A DNA stretch of 64,000 bases from Aquibium oceanicum (GTDB lineage Bacteria; Pseudomonadota; Alphaproteobacteria; Rhizobiales; Rhizobiaceae): assembly GCF_001889605.1 (NCBI RefSeq), contig NZ_CP018171.1:2440501-2504500 (forward strand), in the 5' to 3' direction. Shown here piece after piece: positions 54,381-63,360 of the stretch. A program made the translations under genes and the position numbers. Numbering within the stretch: position 1 is the stretch's first letter; the number at the start of each line of letters is the position of its first letter. The notes under the pieces are model-generated. The model had not been told where the DNA came from, made no database searches, and saw only the letters and a list, made by a program, of their open reading frames with translations.

Positions 54381-54854
54381 TTAAGGCCCTTCGAGGCTTG
54401 AACCGAGTTTGCCCGTCAGCGGATCGTATTTATCCCGCAGGGTCGGGGGGTATTTCAGAAGCATCGCGTGGATGACGTCGTCGGCTCCGAACTCGAAGCG
54501 GTAGTAGAAGATTTTTCCGTCCTCGTAGCCGGATAGGACCACCCAGTCGTCCGCTACGCGGCGGTAGGTCACCTCGAATTCGCCCTGGCCCTGGCTCGCC
54601 TGGTCGGCGAATTCGCGCGGCGAGAGGTCGAGGGCGTTGTGGGACGCGTAGACGGCGAGACTGGCGCCATCGTCCGACAGCCAGGTCATGCCGTCGCCGT
54701 TAGCCGGCGCCTCCATCTGGTCGGAGAATACCTCGGCCGGAAAGGTGAGCGAGGTTCCGAAGCGCGCGTTGCGGTATGTCAGCGTGTCGGCGAACGCGGG
54801 GGCGGCGGCGAGCGCCACAGCGCCTAGTACGGCGAGCCTGCGCGCGAGGACCAT
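54381..54854 (-). CDS. Small exported protein between moaA and the transporters
   Basis: A 157-residue protein with a signal peptide (LARRLAVLGAVALAAAPAFA) and a mature domain beginning TLTYRNARFGTSLTFPAEVF. Aromatic YFRFEFG-like strand repeats (IFYYRFEFGADDVIHAMLL) suggest a small beta-rich fold, resembling the type of exported domain that ends in a C-terminal A-M-L-L-K-Y-P segment. I do not recognise a named family with certainty. It starts 2 nt after the moaA stop, so it is cotranscribed with moaA. No cofactor site is visible. Confidence 0.75.
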   Translation of the reverse strand: MVLARRLAVLGAVALAAAPAFADTLTYRNARFGTSLTFPAEVFSDQMEAPANGDGMTWLSDDGASLAVYASHNALDLSPREFADQASQGQGEFEVTYRRVADDWVVLSGYEDGKIFYYRFEFGADDVIHAMLLKYPPTLRDKYDPLTGKLGSSLEGP

Positions 54855-54856
54855 CG

Positions 54857-55867
54857 CTATCCCCCCGTAACGCTCATGTGTCGTGACACCGATGGCCTGT
54901 TCGTGCGGCGGTCGATGACGAAATCGTGGCCCTTCGGCTTGCGCCCGATGGCCTCGTCGATGGCGTGCGACAGAAGCTCGTTGCCTTCGGAGGCGCGAAG
55001 AGGCGCGCGCAGGTCGGCGGCATCCTCCTGGCCGAGGCACATGTAGAGCGTGCCCGTGCAGGTCAGCCGCACACGGTTGCAGCTTTCGCAGAAATTGTGA
55101 GTCATCGGCGTGATGAAGCCGAGACGGCCGCCGGTCTCGGCGACCTCGACGTAGCGGGCGGGACCGCCGGTCTTATAGGGAATGTCGGTGAGGGTGAACT
55201 GCCGCTCGAGGTTTGCGCGCAGCAGCGACAGCGGCAGGTACTGGTCGGTGCGGTCGGCGTCGATCTCACCCATCGGCATGGTCTCGATGACGGTGAGGTC
55301 CATGCCGCGCCCGTGCGCCCAGCGCATCAGGTCGGGGATTTCCGCGTCGTTGAAGCCCTTGAGCGCCACGGCATTGATCTTTACCGCGATGCCCGCTGCC
55401 TGCGCGGCGTCCAGACCCTGCATGACACGGCCGAGATCGCCCCAGCGGGTGATCGTGCGGAACTTCACTGGATCGAGCGTATCGAGCGACACGTTGATGC
55501 GCTTCACGCCGCAGTCTGCGAGCTCGCCGGCAAAGCGCGCGAGCTGCGAGCCGTTGGTGGTGAGGGTGAGTTCGCGAAGCGCGCCCGAATCGAGGTGGCG
55601 CGACAGCTGGCGCACGAGATGCATGATGTTCTTGCGCACCAGCGGCTCGCCGCCGGTCAGCCTGAGCTTGCGCACGCCCTTTTCCACGAAGGTCGTGCAC
55701 AGCCGGTCGAGCTCCTCCAGCGACAGCAGGTCCCGCTTTGGCAGGAACGTCATGTCCTCCGCCATGCAGTAGGTGCAGCGGAAGTCGCAACGGTCCGTGA
55801 CCGACACCCTGAGGTAGTCGATCGACCGGCCGAACGGGTCGATCATCGTAGCTGCGCCGAAATCCAT
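54857..55867 (-). CDS. moaA: GTP 3',8-cyclase (molybdenum cofactor biosynthesis protein A)
   Basis: A 336-residue radical SAM enzyme that starts molybdopterin synthesis from GTP. The radical SAM cluster cysteines are Cys27, Cys31 and Cys34 (RCDFRCTYC); [14 protein letters not shown] is the G-G-E-P motif, and the C-terminal Fe-S cysteines are in [16 protein letters not shown]. The protein ends in S-V-T-G-G with the conserved Gly-Gly tail. ATG 55867 has GGAAGGAAG upstream; the longer GTG-started frame reads through non-coding sequence. First gene of the run moaA, secreted protein, EamA, MFS, mobB. Confidence 0.95.
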   Translation of the reverse strand: MDFGAATMIDPFGRSIDYLRVSVTDRCDFRCTYCMAEDMTFLPKRDLLSLEELDRLCTTFVEKGVRKLRLTGGEPLVRKNIMHLVRQLSRHLDSGALRELTLTTNGSQLARFAGELADCGVKRINVSLDTLDPVKFRTITRWGDLGRVMQGLDAAQAAGIAVKINAVALKGFNDAEIPDLMRWAHGRGMDLTVIETMPMGEIDADRTDQYLPLSLLRANLERQFTLTDIPYKTGGPARYVEVAETGGRLGFITPMTHNFCESCNRVRLTCTGTLYMCLGQEDAADLRAPLRASEGNELLSHAIDEAIGRKPKGHDFVIDRRTNRPSVSRHMSVTGG

Positions 55868-56047
55868 CGCTTCCTTCCACGGCTGCCAGGAGGCAAACCT
55901 TTGGACCTGAATGTCGTGCCCGGACGGCCGGTCGTCAAGGCGTGGTCGGGCGATTCGCTGTATGCGGAGCAATATAACCGTCGGCGCGGGCACGACCTCC
56001 CTTGTCGCGAGATGCCTTCTCGCGCCGCCTGGATCGGAGAGCGTGTC

Positions 56048-56271
56048 TTACGGCTGTTCCGCCTTCGAGACACTTATGATGGCGCGCAGGAGGAGGCGGA
56101 GGTCTTCTTCGGCCGACGCCCGCTCCGCGCCGAGCGCGATCTGGAGCCTCAGGAGGCGCTTGGCCAGCCGATGCCAGTACTCGACGGCTTCCGGTCTTCG
56201 TTTTCGTGAAAGGCCGTCGCCACGCCGGAGACCAGATCCGTGCGCTCGTGAAGTGGAAGGACGCTGCCCAT
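56048..56271 (-). pseudogene. Frameshifted small gene (about 74 residues if repaired)
   Basis: Two minus-strand frames join into one protein-like reading. The first, from the ATG at 56271, gives MGSVLPLHERTDLVSGVATA then FHENED. The second gives PEAVEYWHRLAKRLLRLQIA, then LGAERASAEEDLRLLLRAII and SVSKAEQP before TAA. The change occurs near 56184, where a single added base (C or G in GACCGG) restores one 74-codon frame. The helical, Arg/Leu/Glu-rich content resembles small rhizobial DUF6074-type proteins, but this is a weak resemblance. Either a recent lesion or a sequencing error. The rest of the moaA-PlsC gap (55868-56047 and 56272-56486) shows nothing else. Confidence 0.5.
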
Positions 56272-56486
56272 GTGCCCAAGCCCCCGACTCACCCGTGCTT
56301 CGAAAAGATAATGCACGGTGTCATGCCATCAAACGGATCCGGCCTTGCCCGAGGCTTGGGGCGTGCGTTTCCACAGCAAATCGGCCGGTCCCGTAGATGG
56401 GTCGCCCGCAACGCCAGCGTGGGCGGTGATTGTGTCGCGGGCGGGGTATCGCTAGGCTCGACGCCGAAACCGGGGATACGTCGAGA

Positions 56487-57308
56487 ATGCAGGACCGCAC
56501 CGCCGGGCCGATCCGTCTGCGGATGAAGAGCAAGCGGCTGCCCGCGGCGGTGTCCGGCTGGCTCGGACGGCAGTTCGACCGCATGCTGGGTTTCGCCCGC
56601 TTCAATGCGATCTATGCGGACTTCGCTCCTTGCGCTGCAGCGGAGGCTTCCCGCAATTTCCTCGACCGGCTGAACATCCGGGTGGATATGGACGGCGAAC
56701 CGCTGTCCAGCGTGCCAAAAAAGGGGCCGCTGCTCTTCGTCGCCAACCATCCGCACGGACTTGTGGACGGGTTCGCGCTGGACGCGCAGCTTACGCCGAC
56801 GCGACCGGACGGCTGGCTAATGGGGTTCTATGTGCTGGGAGAGGTGCCCGAGTTCCGCGAGCGCCTGATCACGGTCGATCCCGAACGCAAGCGCTCCAAG
56901 CGCAGGCGCAACCTGCGTGGCTGGCGCGAGGCCTACCGGCTGCTGGAACGCGGCGGCGCGCTCGTGGTCTTTCCCGCCGGTGCGGTATCCCGGTTCGACC
57001 GGAAGGCGCGCCGTCCACGCGACCCTGAATGGAGCCCGCACATCGCCGCGCTGGCGCGCCGCACGGGCGCGGCCGTCATGCCGTTCCACATCCACGGTCG
57101 GAACTCATGGCCCTATCTTTTCCTCGGCGCCATTTCGCCGAAGCTGCAGAACCTCCTCGTGTTTTCGGAGATGCAACGGACGCGGGGCAGGGTAGTGCGC
57201 ATCACCGCCGGGCCGGTGGTCACGGCCGAGGAACTCGCGGTCCTGCCAAACAACGAGGCGGCGATCGCCTACCTCCGCGACAAAAGCGACGCCCTGGCCG
57301 GCAGGTGA
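56487..57308 (+). CDS. 1-acyl-sn-glycerol-3-phosphate acyltransferase-like (PlsC superfamily)
   Basis: A 273-residue membrane-associated acyltransferase. The first motif is LLFVANHPHGLVDGFALDAQ (NHP...D, related to the NHx4D acyl-transfer motif but with one extra residue as in some PlsC homologues). Motif III is GALVVFPAGAVSRFDRKAR (F-P-x-G), and PFHIHGRNSWPYLFLGAISP lies in the acceptor region. Function is probably glycerolipid or ornithine-lipid acylation. ATG 56487 is weakly supported; ATG 56523 is the alternative. It ends 4 bp before the P450 stop, tail to tail. Confidence 0.82.
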   Translation: MQDRTAGPIRLRMKSKRLPAAVSGWLGRQFDRMLGFARFNAIYADFAPCAAAEASRNFLDRLNIRVDMDGEPLSSVPKKGPLLFVANHPHGLVDGFALDAQLTPTRPDGWLMGFYVLGEVPEFRERLITVDPERKRSKRRRNLRGWREAYRLLERGGALVVFPAGAVSRFDRKARRPRDPEWSPHIAALARRTGAAVMPFHIHGRNSWPYLFLGAISPKLQNLLVFSEMQRTRGRVVRITAGPVVTAEELAVLPNNEAAIAYLRDKSDALAGR

Positions 57309-57311
57309 TCG

Positions 57312-58745
57312 CTACAGGCCGGGTCGGCCGTGCCGGACGAGCTTGAGGATGTTGCCGCTCACCGGCGCGGTGGAATAGGCGCCGTCGCGCGGTTCCACCG
57401 TCATCGGCACGCCGGCGCTGGGGCAGAGCGTCAGACGGTAGATGACGTCGATCTTGGAACCCGGTACGAGCGCGAGGCGGTAGCGCTGGACGATGCGCGC
57501 GAGGATCATCTTCATTTCCAGCGTCGCGAAGGCGAAGCCCAGGCAGAGCCGGGGGCCGGCGCTGAACGGGATGTAGTCGTAGGGACCGGGCTTGCTGCGC
57601 GCCCAGCGGGACGGATCGAAGACGTCCGGGTCCGGATAGACCGATGGCTCGCGGTGGGTCATGAAAGCGCTCATGATGACGCGGTCGTCGCGCTGGAGCG
57701 GCAGTCCGAGCGCATCGGTGGGTGCCGCGACCGTGCGAAACGTGTGATGCACGGGCGGCAGCAGCCGCAGGGTCTCCTTCAGGACGGCGTCGAGCAGCGG
57801 CATGGCTTCGATCTCGCCGGTGGCGGGCGGCCACGAGGTGAGCTTCGAGGCCACTTCCCGGTCGAGTTCGGCCGCGACTGACGGGTTCTGGGCGAGCAGA
57901 TACATCGCCCAGGCGAGCGTACTGGCCGTGGTCAGGAAGGAGGCGCCGTGCAGGATCGCCGAATGCGCGACCAGCTCGTCGTCGCTCATGGCGAAGTCCT
58001 TGTCGCCATGGGCACGGATGAGCTGCGACAACAGGTCGTTTCCGGGCGCGCCGGCGCTGCGCTTTTCCTCGATCAACTGCCGCATCGCGGCTTCGAGCTT
58101 TTCCGCATGGCGCAGCAGGCGCCGCACGCGCGTTCCAGGCACGGTCGGGCGCAAATGGAGCGTGCGAACGTCGACGTCGAGGGTGATCCAGTCGCGGATC
58201 AGCATGCAGATTGCCAGCGAGCGCTCGAAATCCGCCTCGCCGAACAGCAGATGCGCCGCGATCCAGTTCGAAAGCGTCAGCATCTCGTGGTAGGCGTCGA
58301 TCGGCTTTCCGACCTCCCACCGGTCTAGGACCTGATCAATCAGGCCGGCGATCGCGGGCGCGTAGGATGCGACCGCGAGCCTGGAGAGCGGCGGCTGCAT
58401 GATGCGGCGGTGCCGGTCGTGCTCGGCCCCGTGCATGGCGAAGATGCTCCTTCGCATGCGCCGCTGCGCCGATTCGCGCGGTCCCCTCAACACCTGCCCG
58501 CCGGGACGGAAAAGGTCCGGCTGGCCGAAGACGATGCGATTGGGCACCGCGCCAAAGGCCATCACGTGCTGTCGCCCGTCCTTCAGGAACGGCAGCGGAT
58601 TGCCAAGGCCGCCGACCGGCCCATAGATCTCGCGCGCCTCGAGGAAGCAGGAAATCGGGTCGCGCAGGTACTTCCCGTACCAGCGCCAGGTCTGATGGCC
58701 GTAAAGAACGTAGGGCTTGCTGACGACTTCCGCGCCTCCGGTCAT
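57312..58745 (-). CDS. Cytochrome P450
   Basis: A 477-residue P450 monooxygenase. The K-helix ExxR is KETLR (Glu324 to Arg327), the meander is PDPDVFDPSRW, and the haem-binding loop is FSAGPRLCLGF with axial Cys401. The I-helix reads HGASFLTTASTLAWAMYLLA (266-285); the usual acidic residue of the acid-alcohol pair is Leu271, while Thr272/Thr273 remain. No redox partner (ferredoxin or reductase) gene is nearby. Substrate unknown. It is monocistronic and convergent with the PlsC-like gene. Confidence 0.92.
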   Translation of the reverse strand: MTGGAEVVSKPYVLYGHQTWRWYGKYLRDPISCFLEAREIYGPVGGLGNPLPFLKDGRQHVMAFGAVPNRIVFGQPDLFRPGGQVLRGPRESAQRRMRRSIFAMHGAEHDRHRRIMQPPLSRLAVASYAPAIAGLIDQVLDRWEVGKPIDAYHEMLTLSNWIAAHLLFGEADFERSLAICMLIRDWITLDVDVRTLHLRPTVPGTRVRRLLRHAEKLEAAMRQLIEEKRSAGAPGNDLLSQLIRAHGDKDFAMSDDELVAHSAILHGASFLTTASTLAWAMYLLAQNPSVAAELDREVASKLTSWPPATGEIEAMPLLDAVLKETLRLLPPVHHTFRTVAAPTDALGLPLQRDDRVIMSAFMTHREPSVYPDPDVFDPSRWARSKPGPYDYIPFSAGPRLCLGFAFATLEMKMILARIVQRYRLALVPGSKIDVIYRLTLCPSAGVPMTVEPRDGAYSTAPVSGNILKLVRHGRPGL

Positions 58746-58878
58746 CCGTTCGCCTCGCGGGGGAAGCGGCGCTGGCGAACGCCGAACGGCGCCGGCCCGG
58801 ATTTCCGGTCAGTCGGCGACATGGCTGTCGGCGTCTTCGTCATGCTGTTCCAACCCCGCGGAACCGCCTCGCCTTCTG

Positions 58879-58906
58879 AGCCCGATGGCAGTCCATCCAT
58901 CGGGCT
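58879..58906 (-). terminator. Hairpin downstream of the lipoprotein gene
   Basis: AGCCCGATGG and CCATCGGGCT pair over 10 bp with an 8-nt loop, about 100 bp after the lipoprotein stop and 134 bp before the P450 start, both minus. There is no long U-run, so its role may be termination or attenuation ahead of the P450 gene. Confidence 0.5.
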
Positions 58907-59006
58907 TAGAAAGGATTGGCCGGGCCGTCAAGAAAAGCGGCGAGGTGCTACTTGATCGCCGCGGTGTCAGACGGTCTCAGGGCTGGCGGAAAGCAACGTT
59001 TGCCCG

Positions 59007-59342
59007 TCAGGCATTCATCGGGTCTTTCTCCAGGTTCTTCGGCAATGGCTGGCTGGAGCACTTCAGGTGCACGTCGCGCGAGATACGACGGCGCTGCTTT
59101 TCCGAATTCTCCTTGCTGGCCGCCGACATTGCGAGACCGTAGGGGCCGAGAAGGATGCCGACACCCACGCTGAGGTTCTTGTCCTCATATTCGGCGGCCG
59201 TCATGCGTGCCTTTTCGCACTCTGGCGTCTGCCATTTCGGATCGCTGGTGGGCAACGTGGCGGCATATTCGGCAGGCCGGCTGGTGCATCCCGCGATCGA
59301 CGCCGCCAGCAAGCAGGCCGCCGCCTTCGAAAGTCGCTTCAT
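59007..59342 (-). CDS. Small lipoprotein
   Basis: A 111-residue protein with a lipoprotein signal peptide: basic MKRLSKAAACLLAASIAGC with lipobox I-A-G-C and acylation at Cys19. The mature part has TSDPKWQTPECEKARMTAAE, a hydrophobic NLSVGVGILLGPYGLAMSAA stretch and a basic region QRRRISRDVHLKC. It resembles small rhizobial lipoproteins with a glycine-rich hydrophobic segment, but no family is recognised. It lies 262 bp upstream of the P450 gene on the same strand. Confidence 0.75.
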   Translation of the reverse strand: MKRLSKAAACLLAASIAGCTSRPAEYAATLPTSDPKWQTPECEKARMTAAEYEDKNLSVGVGILLGPYGLAMSAASKENSEKQRRRISRDVHLKCSSQPLPKNLEKDPMNA

Positions 59343-59764
59343 GTCCGTTCGTTTCCCCGATCCGCCAGCACTTCAATCAGCGCGTGACGACAGAATGAGT
59401 TTGGCCGCACGAAAAAATTCTTAACGCGGGCGGATATCCTTTCGTCTTTGCAGGCGGGAGGGGCCGATAGCGCGGTTGGCCGACCAAGAATCAACGGCGC
59501 GGACGTGAGGCTGGCAGTTGGCACCAGCAAAAAAGGTCGGGGAGCTATCCCGACCCTTTTCTAGCGTCTCAACGGCCGATGCCAGTACATCCGTGGTCAT
59601 CGGTGGAGGCGATCTGCATATGCGTGAGCCTAAATGCCGGATGGTTAACGAAAGGTTAACAGCGGCGTGCGTGGTTGAAGGTCCACGGTTCCCACCCTTT
59701 CGCCTGCCATGAGCCTACCAAAGACGACGGTAGGCAACCGAACCAAGTCAAGATATTGTTATGA
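59343..59764. other. Intergenic region with a strong terminator; possible small RNA
   Basis: 422 bp between the lipoprotein gene and tRNA-Lys. It holds a strong minus-strand intrinsic terminator (59529-59560), a hairpin GCCTACC/GGTAGGC (59713-59735) and a TTGACT box (minus strand, 59747-59752). These could delimit a small RNA of about 170-190 nt on the minus strand. No protein-like frame is convincing here. Confidence 0.4.
59529..59560 (-). terminator. Strong intrinsic terminator (minus strand)
   Basis: Minus-strand reading: AAAAGGGTCGGG, loop ATAGCTC, CCCGACC then TTTTTT. The 7-bp GC stem and T6 tail are classical. The plus-strand version has only four T, so it could act in both directions. 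It would end a transcript from tRNA-Lys or from a small RNA between. Confidence 0.82.
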
Positions 59765-59840
59765 TGGTGAGCGCGCAGGGGCTCGAACCCTGGACCTACT
59801 GATTAAAAGTCAGTTGCTCTACCGGCTGAGCTACGCGCTC
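59765..59840 (-). tRNA. tRNA-Lys (anticodon TTT)
   Basis: Minus strand: acceptor GAGCGCG, D stem GCTC/GAGC, anticodon arm ACTGA-CTTTTAA-TCAGT with anticodon TTT, T stem/loop CCAGG-GTTCGAGC-CCCTG, acceptor partner CGCGCTC, then A and an encoded CCA. All stems pair; TTT decodes lysine AAA/AAG. Confidence 0.95.
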
Positions 59841-60056
59841 CCGACGGGCGGCGGGCGCCCCGGAAAGTGCGGCGGAACATAGGGAGCATGGCTTCGGCGG
59901 TCAACCGGAAATCCGGCGGATACGGGTCTTTGCAGCCGGTGCGGAACGCCGGCACGGACGGGCTCGCGCATGGTCGATGCGGCGAGAGGAACGTTGATCC
60001 GGCTTCGGTTCGGATGTCTGGAATTGCCGGGTGGGCGTCGCCCCCGGCTGAGAACG

Positions 60057-60599
60057 TCAGGTTGGCATCTCGTCCACCGTCTTGCGGCGGCGGGCGCGGA
60101 GATGGCGGGCTTTTCGCCAGGAGAAGCGGCCCATCCTGCCGGTTGCGAAGAGCATCAGCGAGGTGAGGACGAAGCCGAGCAGGCCCCAGCCGAGGCCGGC
60201 CAGCGTCACCGGCACGGCCGGCTGGAACTCGCGCCAGGTGCCTTCCAGAAGTTCGCCGTCGCCCCTCGTCAAGACCAGCGGTTGGAGGAGCGGCGGACTT
60301 TCGATGAAGTCGCTGCGCTGACTCGAAAGGCGGTCCAGCCGCTCGATCGACCGGCGGGCGCTCTGGCCTCTCGTGCGGAACAGCGTGTCGGACGCCTCGT
60401 CGTGTCGCTGAAGGGCTTGCTGGCGGGACAGCCCGCTGGCCGACGCATCCCGGTCGAAGTCCTCCACCGTGCGCGTCAGTTCGGTCACGGCGCCGCCGAT
60501 GCGCTGGCGATACTGCTGCGCGAACTCGGGAAGCTGGGATGTGCAGATGGCCCCGATGATCGCGGCAGCGAAGGTGAGGTTTTGTGCGACGGCGCCCAT
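60057..60599 (-). CDS. DUF2937-like small membrane protein
   Basis: A 180-residue protein with an N-terminal membrane segment (about 8-26), a long central helical region rich in charged residues (FAQQYRQRIGGAVTELTRTV and following), and a C-terminal membrane segment around 132-152 (VTLAGLGWGLLGFVLTSLML), ending in a basic tail RHLRARRRK. Architecture and the Q-L-P-E-F-A-Q-Q-Y opening match the DUF2937 family; function unknown. The start at 60599 lies 6 nt after the stop of a possible small gene (60606-60803), so the two may be cotranscribed. Confidence 0.75.
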   Translation of the reverse strand: MGAVAQNLTFAAAIIGAICTSQLPEFAQQYRQRIGGAVTELTRTVEDFDRDASASGLSRQQALQRHDEASDTLFRTRGQSARRSIERLDRLSSQRSDFIESPPLLQPLVLTRGDGELLEGTWREFQPAVPVTLAGLGWGLLGFVLTSLMLFATGRMGRFSWRKARHLRARRRKTVDEMPT

Positions 60600-60605
60600 G
60601 TCGAG

Positions 60606-60803
60606 CTATCGGGTCCCGGCCGGACGGGCCGGAACGCCACGCTCGGCAACGCCGGTGTCCGCCTTTGGCTCTGAATGGGGGCGTCGCGGGCCCTTGCTGG
60701 TACCGGGTGCATGTTCCGGCGCGGGTCGTCTGGATGCCGGGGTACCGGCTGCTCTCCGTTCGTCGATGATCGTTTCAGGTTCCAGTCGACGCACCGTCGC
60801 CAT
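60606..60803 (-). CDS. Possible small Pro/Arg-rich protein
   Basis: A 65-residue frame opening M-A-T-V-R-R-L-E-P-E-T-I-I-D-E-R-R-A-A-G and continuing Pro/Arg/Ala/Ser-rich to the stop. A GGAGG site lies 8 nt before the ATG, and the stop is 6 nt before the DUF2937-like start. It would be disordered. High-GC chance frames of this length are common, so it is only moderately supported. Confidence 0.4.
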   Translation of the reverse strand: MATVRRLEPETIIDERRAAGTPASRRPAPEHAPGTSKGPRRPHSEPKADTGVAERGVPARPAGTR

Positions 60804-61007
60804 TGATCCGCCTCCGTGTGGCGGGACAACTCGTTCGAAGGCAGGCCGTTCCTGCGCATCGGCATTTGGCGCGACGGCCGTGGAAGCGCGCGACGCCGTG
60901 TCGGGCAAGAAATCCGGACGGGACGGGACAATTTGCCCACGCAAGGGTGATTGGCCGGGCGGTGGGGGCGGTTTATAGCGTCGCCTCGAAAGGGAAACCA
61001 AGGCGCA

Positions 61008-61751
61008 ATGGCGGTCGATGTCGGATATGTGAGCGCGGTCGGGGCGGGGGCGTTGTCGTTCCTGTCGCCCTGCGTCTTGCCGCTGGTGCCGCCCTATCTC
61101 TGTTACATGGCAGGCGTCTCGGTCGACGAGTTCCGCGGCGAGGCAAAGCAGGAGACAGGCGGAACCCGCGCGGCGCTGCTATCGGCCTCGTTCGCCTTCG
61201 TGCTCGGCTTTTCAACCGTGTTCGTGGCGCTGGGAGCCGGCGCCTCCTCCATCGGCGGTCTGCTGCGCGCCTACCAGCAGGAACTGGCGATCGTCGCTGG
61301 CGTGCTGATCATCGTCATGGGCCTGAACTTCCTCGGAGTGATCCGCATCCCGCTCCTGTCGCGCGAGGCACGTTTCCAGTCGGGCGGCAAGCCCGCGAGC
61401 GCCTTTGCCGCTTATGTGATGGGCCTCGCCTTCGCCTTCGGCTGGACACCCTGCATCGGCCCGGTGCTCGGACCGATCCTGACGCTGGCGGGCGGTCGGG
61501 AGACTGTGGGCGAGGGGGCCGCGCTGCTCTTTGCCTATTCGCTGGGGCTCGGTATACCGTTTCTCGTGGCGGCGCTGTTTTCGGGCGCGTTCATGCGCTT
61601 CCTCGGGCGTTTCCGGGTCCATCTCGGCCGCGTGGAAAAGATCATGGGCGGGCTGCTCGTCGTGGCCGGCGTGCTCTTCCTCACCGGCGGCATCCAGCGC
61701 GCCTCCTACTGGTTGCTCGAGACTTTTCCCGGTCTCGCCAATCTCGGCTGA
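61008..61751 (+). CDS. CcdA family cytochrome c biogenesis / thiol-disulfide transporter
   Basis: A 247-residue six-helix membrane protein of the CcdA/DsbD-beta type. The two redox cysteines are present: Cys22 in LSFLSPCVLPLVPPYLC and Cys149 in FGWTPCIGPVLGPIL. Repeated G/A-rich helices (AGVLIIVMGLNFLGVI) match the family. It moves reducing power from the cytoplasm to periplasmic thiol proteins. ATG 61008 lies after a weak site. Divergent from the DUF2937 operon; glmU follows 118 bp downstream. Confidence 0.92.
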   Translation: MAVDVGYVSAVGAGALSFLSPCVLPLVPPYLCYMAGVSVDEFRGEAKQETGGTRAALLSASFAFVLGFSTVFVALGAGASSIGGLLRAYQQELAIVAGVLIIVMGLNFLGVIRIPLLSREARFQSGGKPASAFAAYVMGLAFAFGWTPCIGPVLGPILTLAGGRETVGEGAALLFAYSLGLGIPFLVAALFSGAFMRFLGRFRVHLGRVEKIMGGLLVVAGVLFLTGGIQRASYWLLETFPGLANLG

Positions 61752-61868
61752 CGGCCAAGCTCGCCGCTCCATCGGGAAGATTCCGACCCCGGCGAGGCCG
61801 ATTGGATTGGCCTCCCGCCGGTGATAGACACGGTCGGGTTTTTTGCAGGCAACCGGATGATTCCGCAC

Positions 61869-63233
61869 ATGAGCGAACGCAGCTGTCTCTCGATCATTCT
61901 GGCCGCGGGCGAGGGGACGCGCATGAAGAGCACCCTGCCCAAGGTGCTGCATCCGGTGGCGGGGCTGCCGATGGTGTGCCACGTGCTCGATGCCGCGACG
62001 GCGGCTGGAAGCGGTGCGCTGGCGGTGGTGGTCGGGCACGGGGCGGATGCGGTGGCACGCACGGTGCGCGAGCGCGTGGACAATGCCGACGTCTTCCTTC
62101 AGGCCGAGCGTCTCGGAACCGCGCACGCCGTGCTCGCCGCCCGCGAGGCGATCGCGCGCGGCCATGACGATCTCCTCGTCATGTTCGGTGACACGCCGCT
62201 GATCGAAACCACCGCGCTTGACGCCGCCCGGGCCAAGCTCGCCGAGGGCGCATCCGTCGCGGTCATGGGGTTCCGAACGGAAAACCCGACCGGCTACGGC
62301 CGGCTGATCGAGCGCGACGGCGAACTGGTGGCGATCCGCGAGGAGCGCGACTGCACCGACAAGGAACGCAAGATCACCTTCTGCAATGGCGGCCTTATGG
62401 CCATCGACGGGCGGATCGCGCTCTCGCTCCTCGAGGCTGTCGGCAACGACAACGCCAAGGGCGAATTCTACCTGACCGACGTCGTCGCTGTCGCCCGCGC
62501 CATGGGACTGCGGGTCGCGGCGACCGAGGCGCCGTTCGACAACGTGCTCGGTATCAACAACCGCGCCGAACTCGCCGAGGCCGAGGCGATCTGGCAGGCG
62601 CGCAGGCGACACCGGATGATGCTCGACGGCGTCAGCCTTGTCGCGCCAGAGACGGTGCATTTCTCGCACGACACGGAGGTGGCCGCCGATACGCTGATCG
62701 AGCCGAACGTGGTTTTCGGCCCGAAGGTGAAGGTGGCCGCCAACGCCCGCATCCGCGCCTTCTGCCACATCGAGGGAGCCTCGATCGGCGAAGGCTGCGA
62801 GGTCGGCCCGTTTGCGCGGCTGCGGCCCGGAGCCCGGCTCGCAGAGACCGCCAAGGTGGGGAACTTCTGCGAGGTCAAGGAGGCCGACGTGCAGGCCGGC
62901 GCCAAGATCAACCACCTGACCTATATCGGCGACGCCACCGTCGGCGCTCACGCCAACATCGGAGCGGGCACCATCACCTGCAACTACAACGGCTACACCA
63001 AGGACCGCACCGAGATCGGCGCTGACGCCTTCATCGGCTCGAATTCGTCGCTTGTGGCGCCGGTGCGCATCGGCGAGCGCGCCTACGTTGCCTCCGGCAG
63101 CGTGGTGACCTTCGACGTGCCCGACGACGCGCTGGCCTTCGGCCGGGCGAAGCAGGTCACGAAGGAGGGCAGGGCGCCGGAACTGCGTGCCCGCTACAAG
63201 GCCGAGAAGGAAAGTCGCGCGGCGAAGAAATAG
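61869..63233 (+). CDS. glmU: Bifunctional UDP-N-acetylglucosamine diphosphorylase / glucosamine-1-phosphate N-acetyltransferase
   Basis: A 454-residue enzyme for the last two steps of UDP-GlcNAc synthesis. The N-terminal pyrophosphorylase has [29 protein letters not shown] and [14 protein letters not shown]. The C-terminal left-handed beta-helix acetyltransferase runs from about residue 245, with [19 protein letters not shown], the catalytic [14 protein letters not shown] and [23 protein letters not shown] 61869 is the third possible start; 61821 and 61857 are in frame but give extra non-conserved residues. glmS follows after 127 bp. Confidence 0.95.
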   Translation: MSERSCLSIILAAGEGTRMKSTLPKVLHPVAGLPMVCHVLDAATAAGSGALAVVVGHGADAVARTVRERVDNADVFLQAERLGTAHAVLAAREAIARGHDDLLVMFGDTPLIETTALDAARAKLAEGASVAVMGFRTENPTGYGRLIERDGELVAIREERDCTDKERKITFCNGGLMAIDGRIALSLLEAVGNDNAKGEFYLTDVVAVARAMGLRVAATEAPFDNVLGINNRAELAEAEAIWQARRRHRMMLDGVSLVAPETVHFSHDTEVAADTLIEPNVVFGPKVKVAANARIRAFCHIEGASIGEGCEVGPFARLRPGARLAETAKVGNFCEVKEADVQAGAKINHLTYIGDATVGAHANIGAGTITCNYNGYTKDRTEIGADAFIGSNSSLVAPVRIGERAYVASGSVVTFDVPDDALAFGRAKQVTKEGRAPELRARYKAEKESRAAKK

Positions 63234-63360
63234 CCCGCGCCGCCCGCTCGCGCGGACTGTCATGCGCTGAAAAGAATTTTTAGTACCGTTCGGCTAGGCT
63301 CGGGCCTACATGATCGCAGTCGGCGGTCGGCAGGTCTATTCGCGGGGTCTTGGGCGCATC

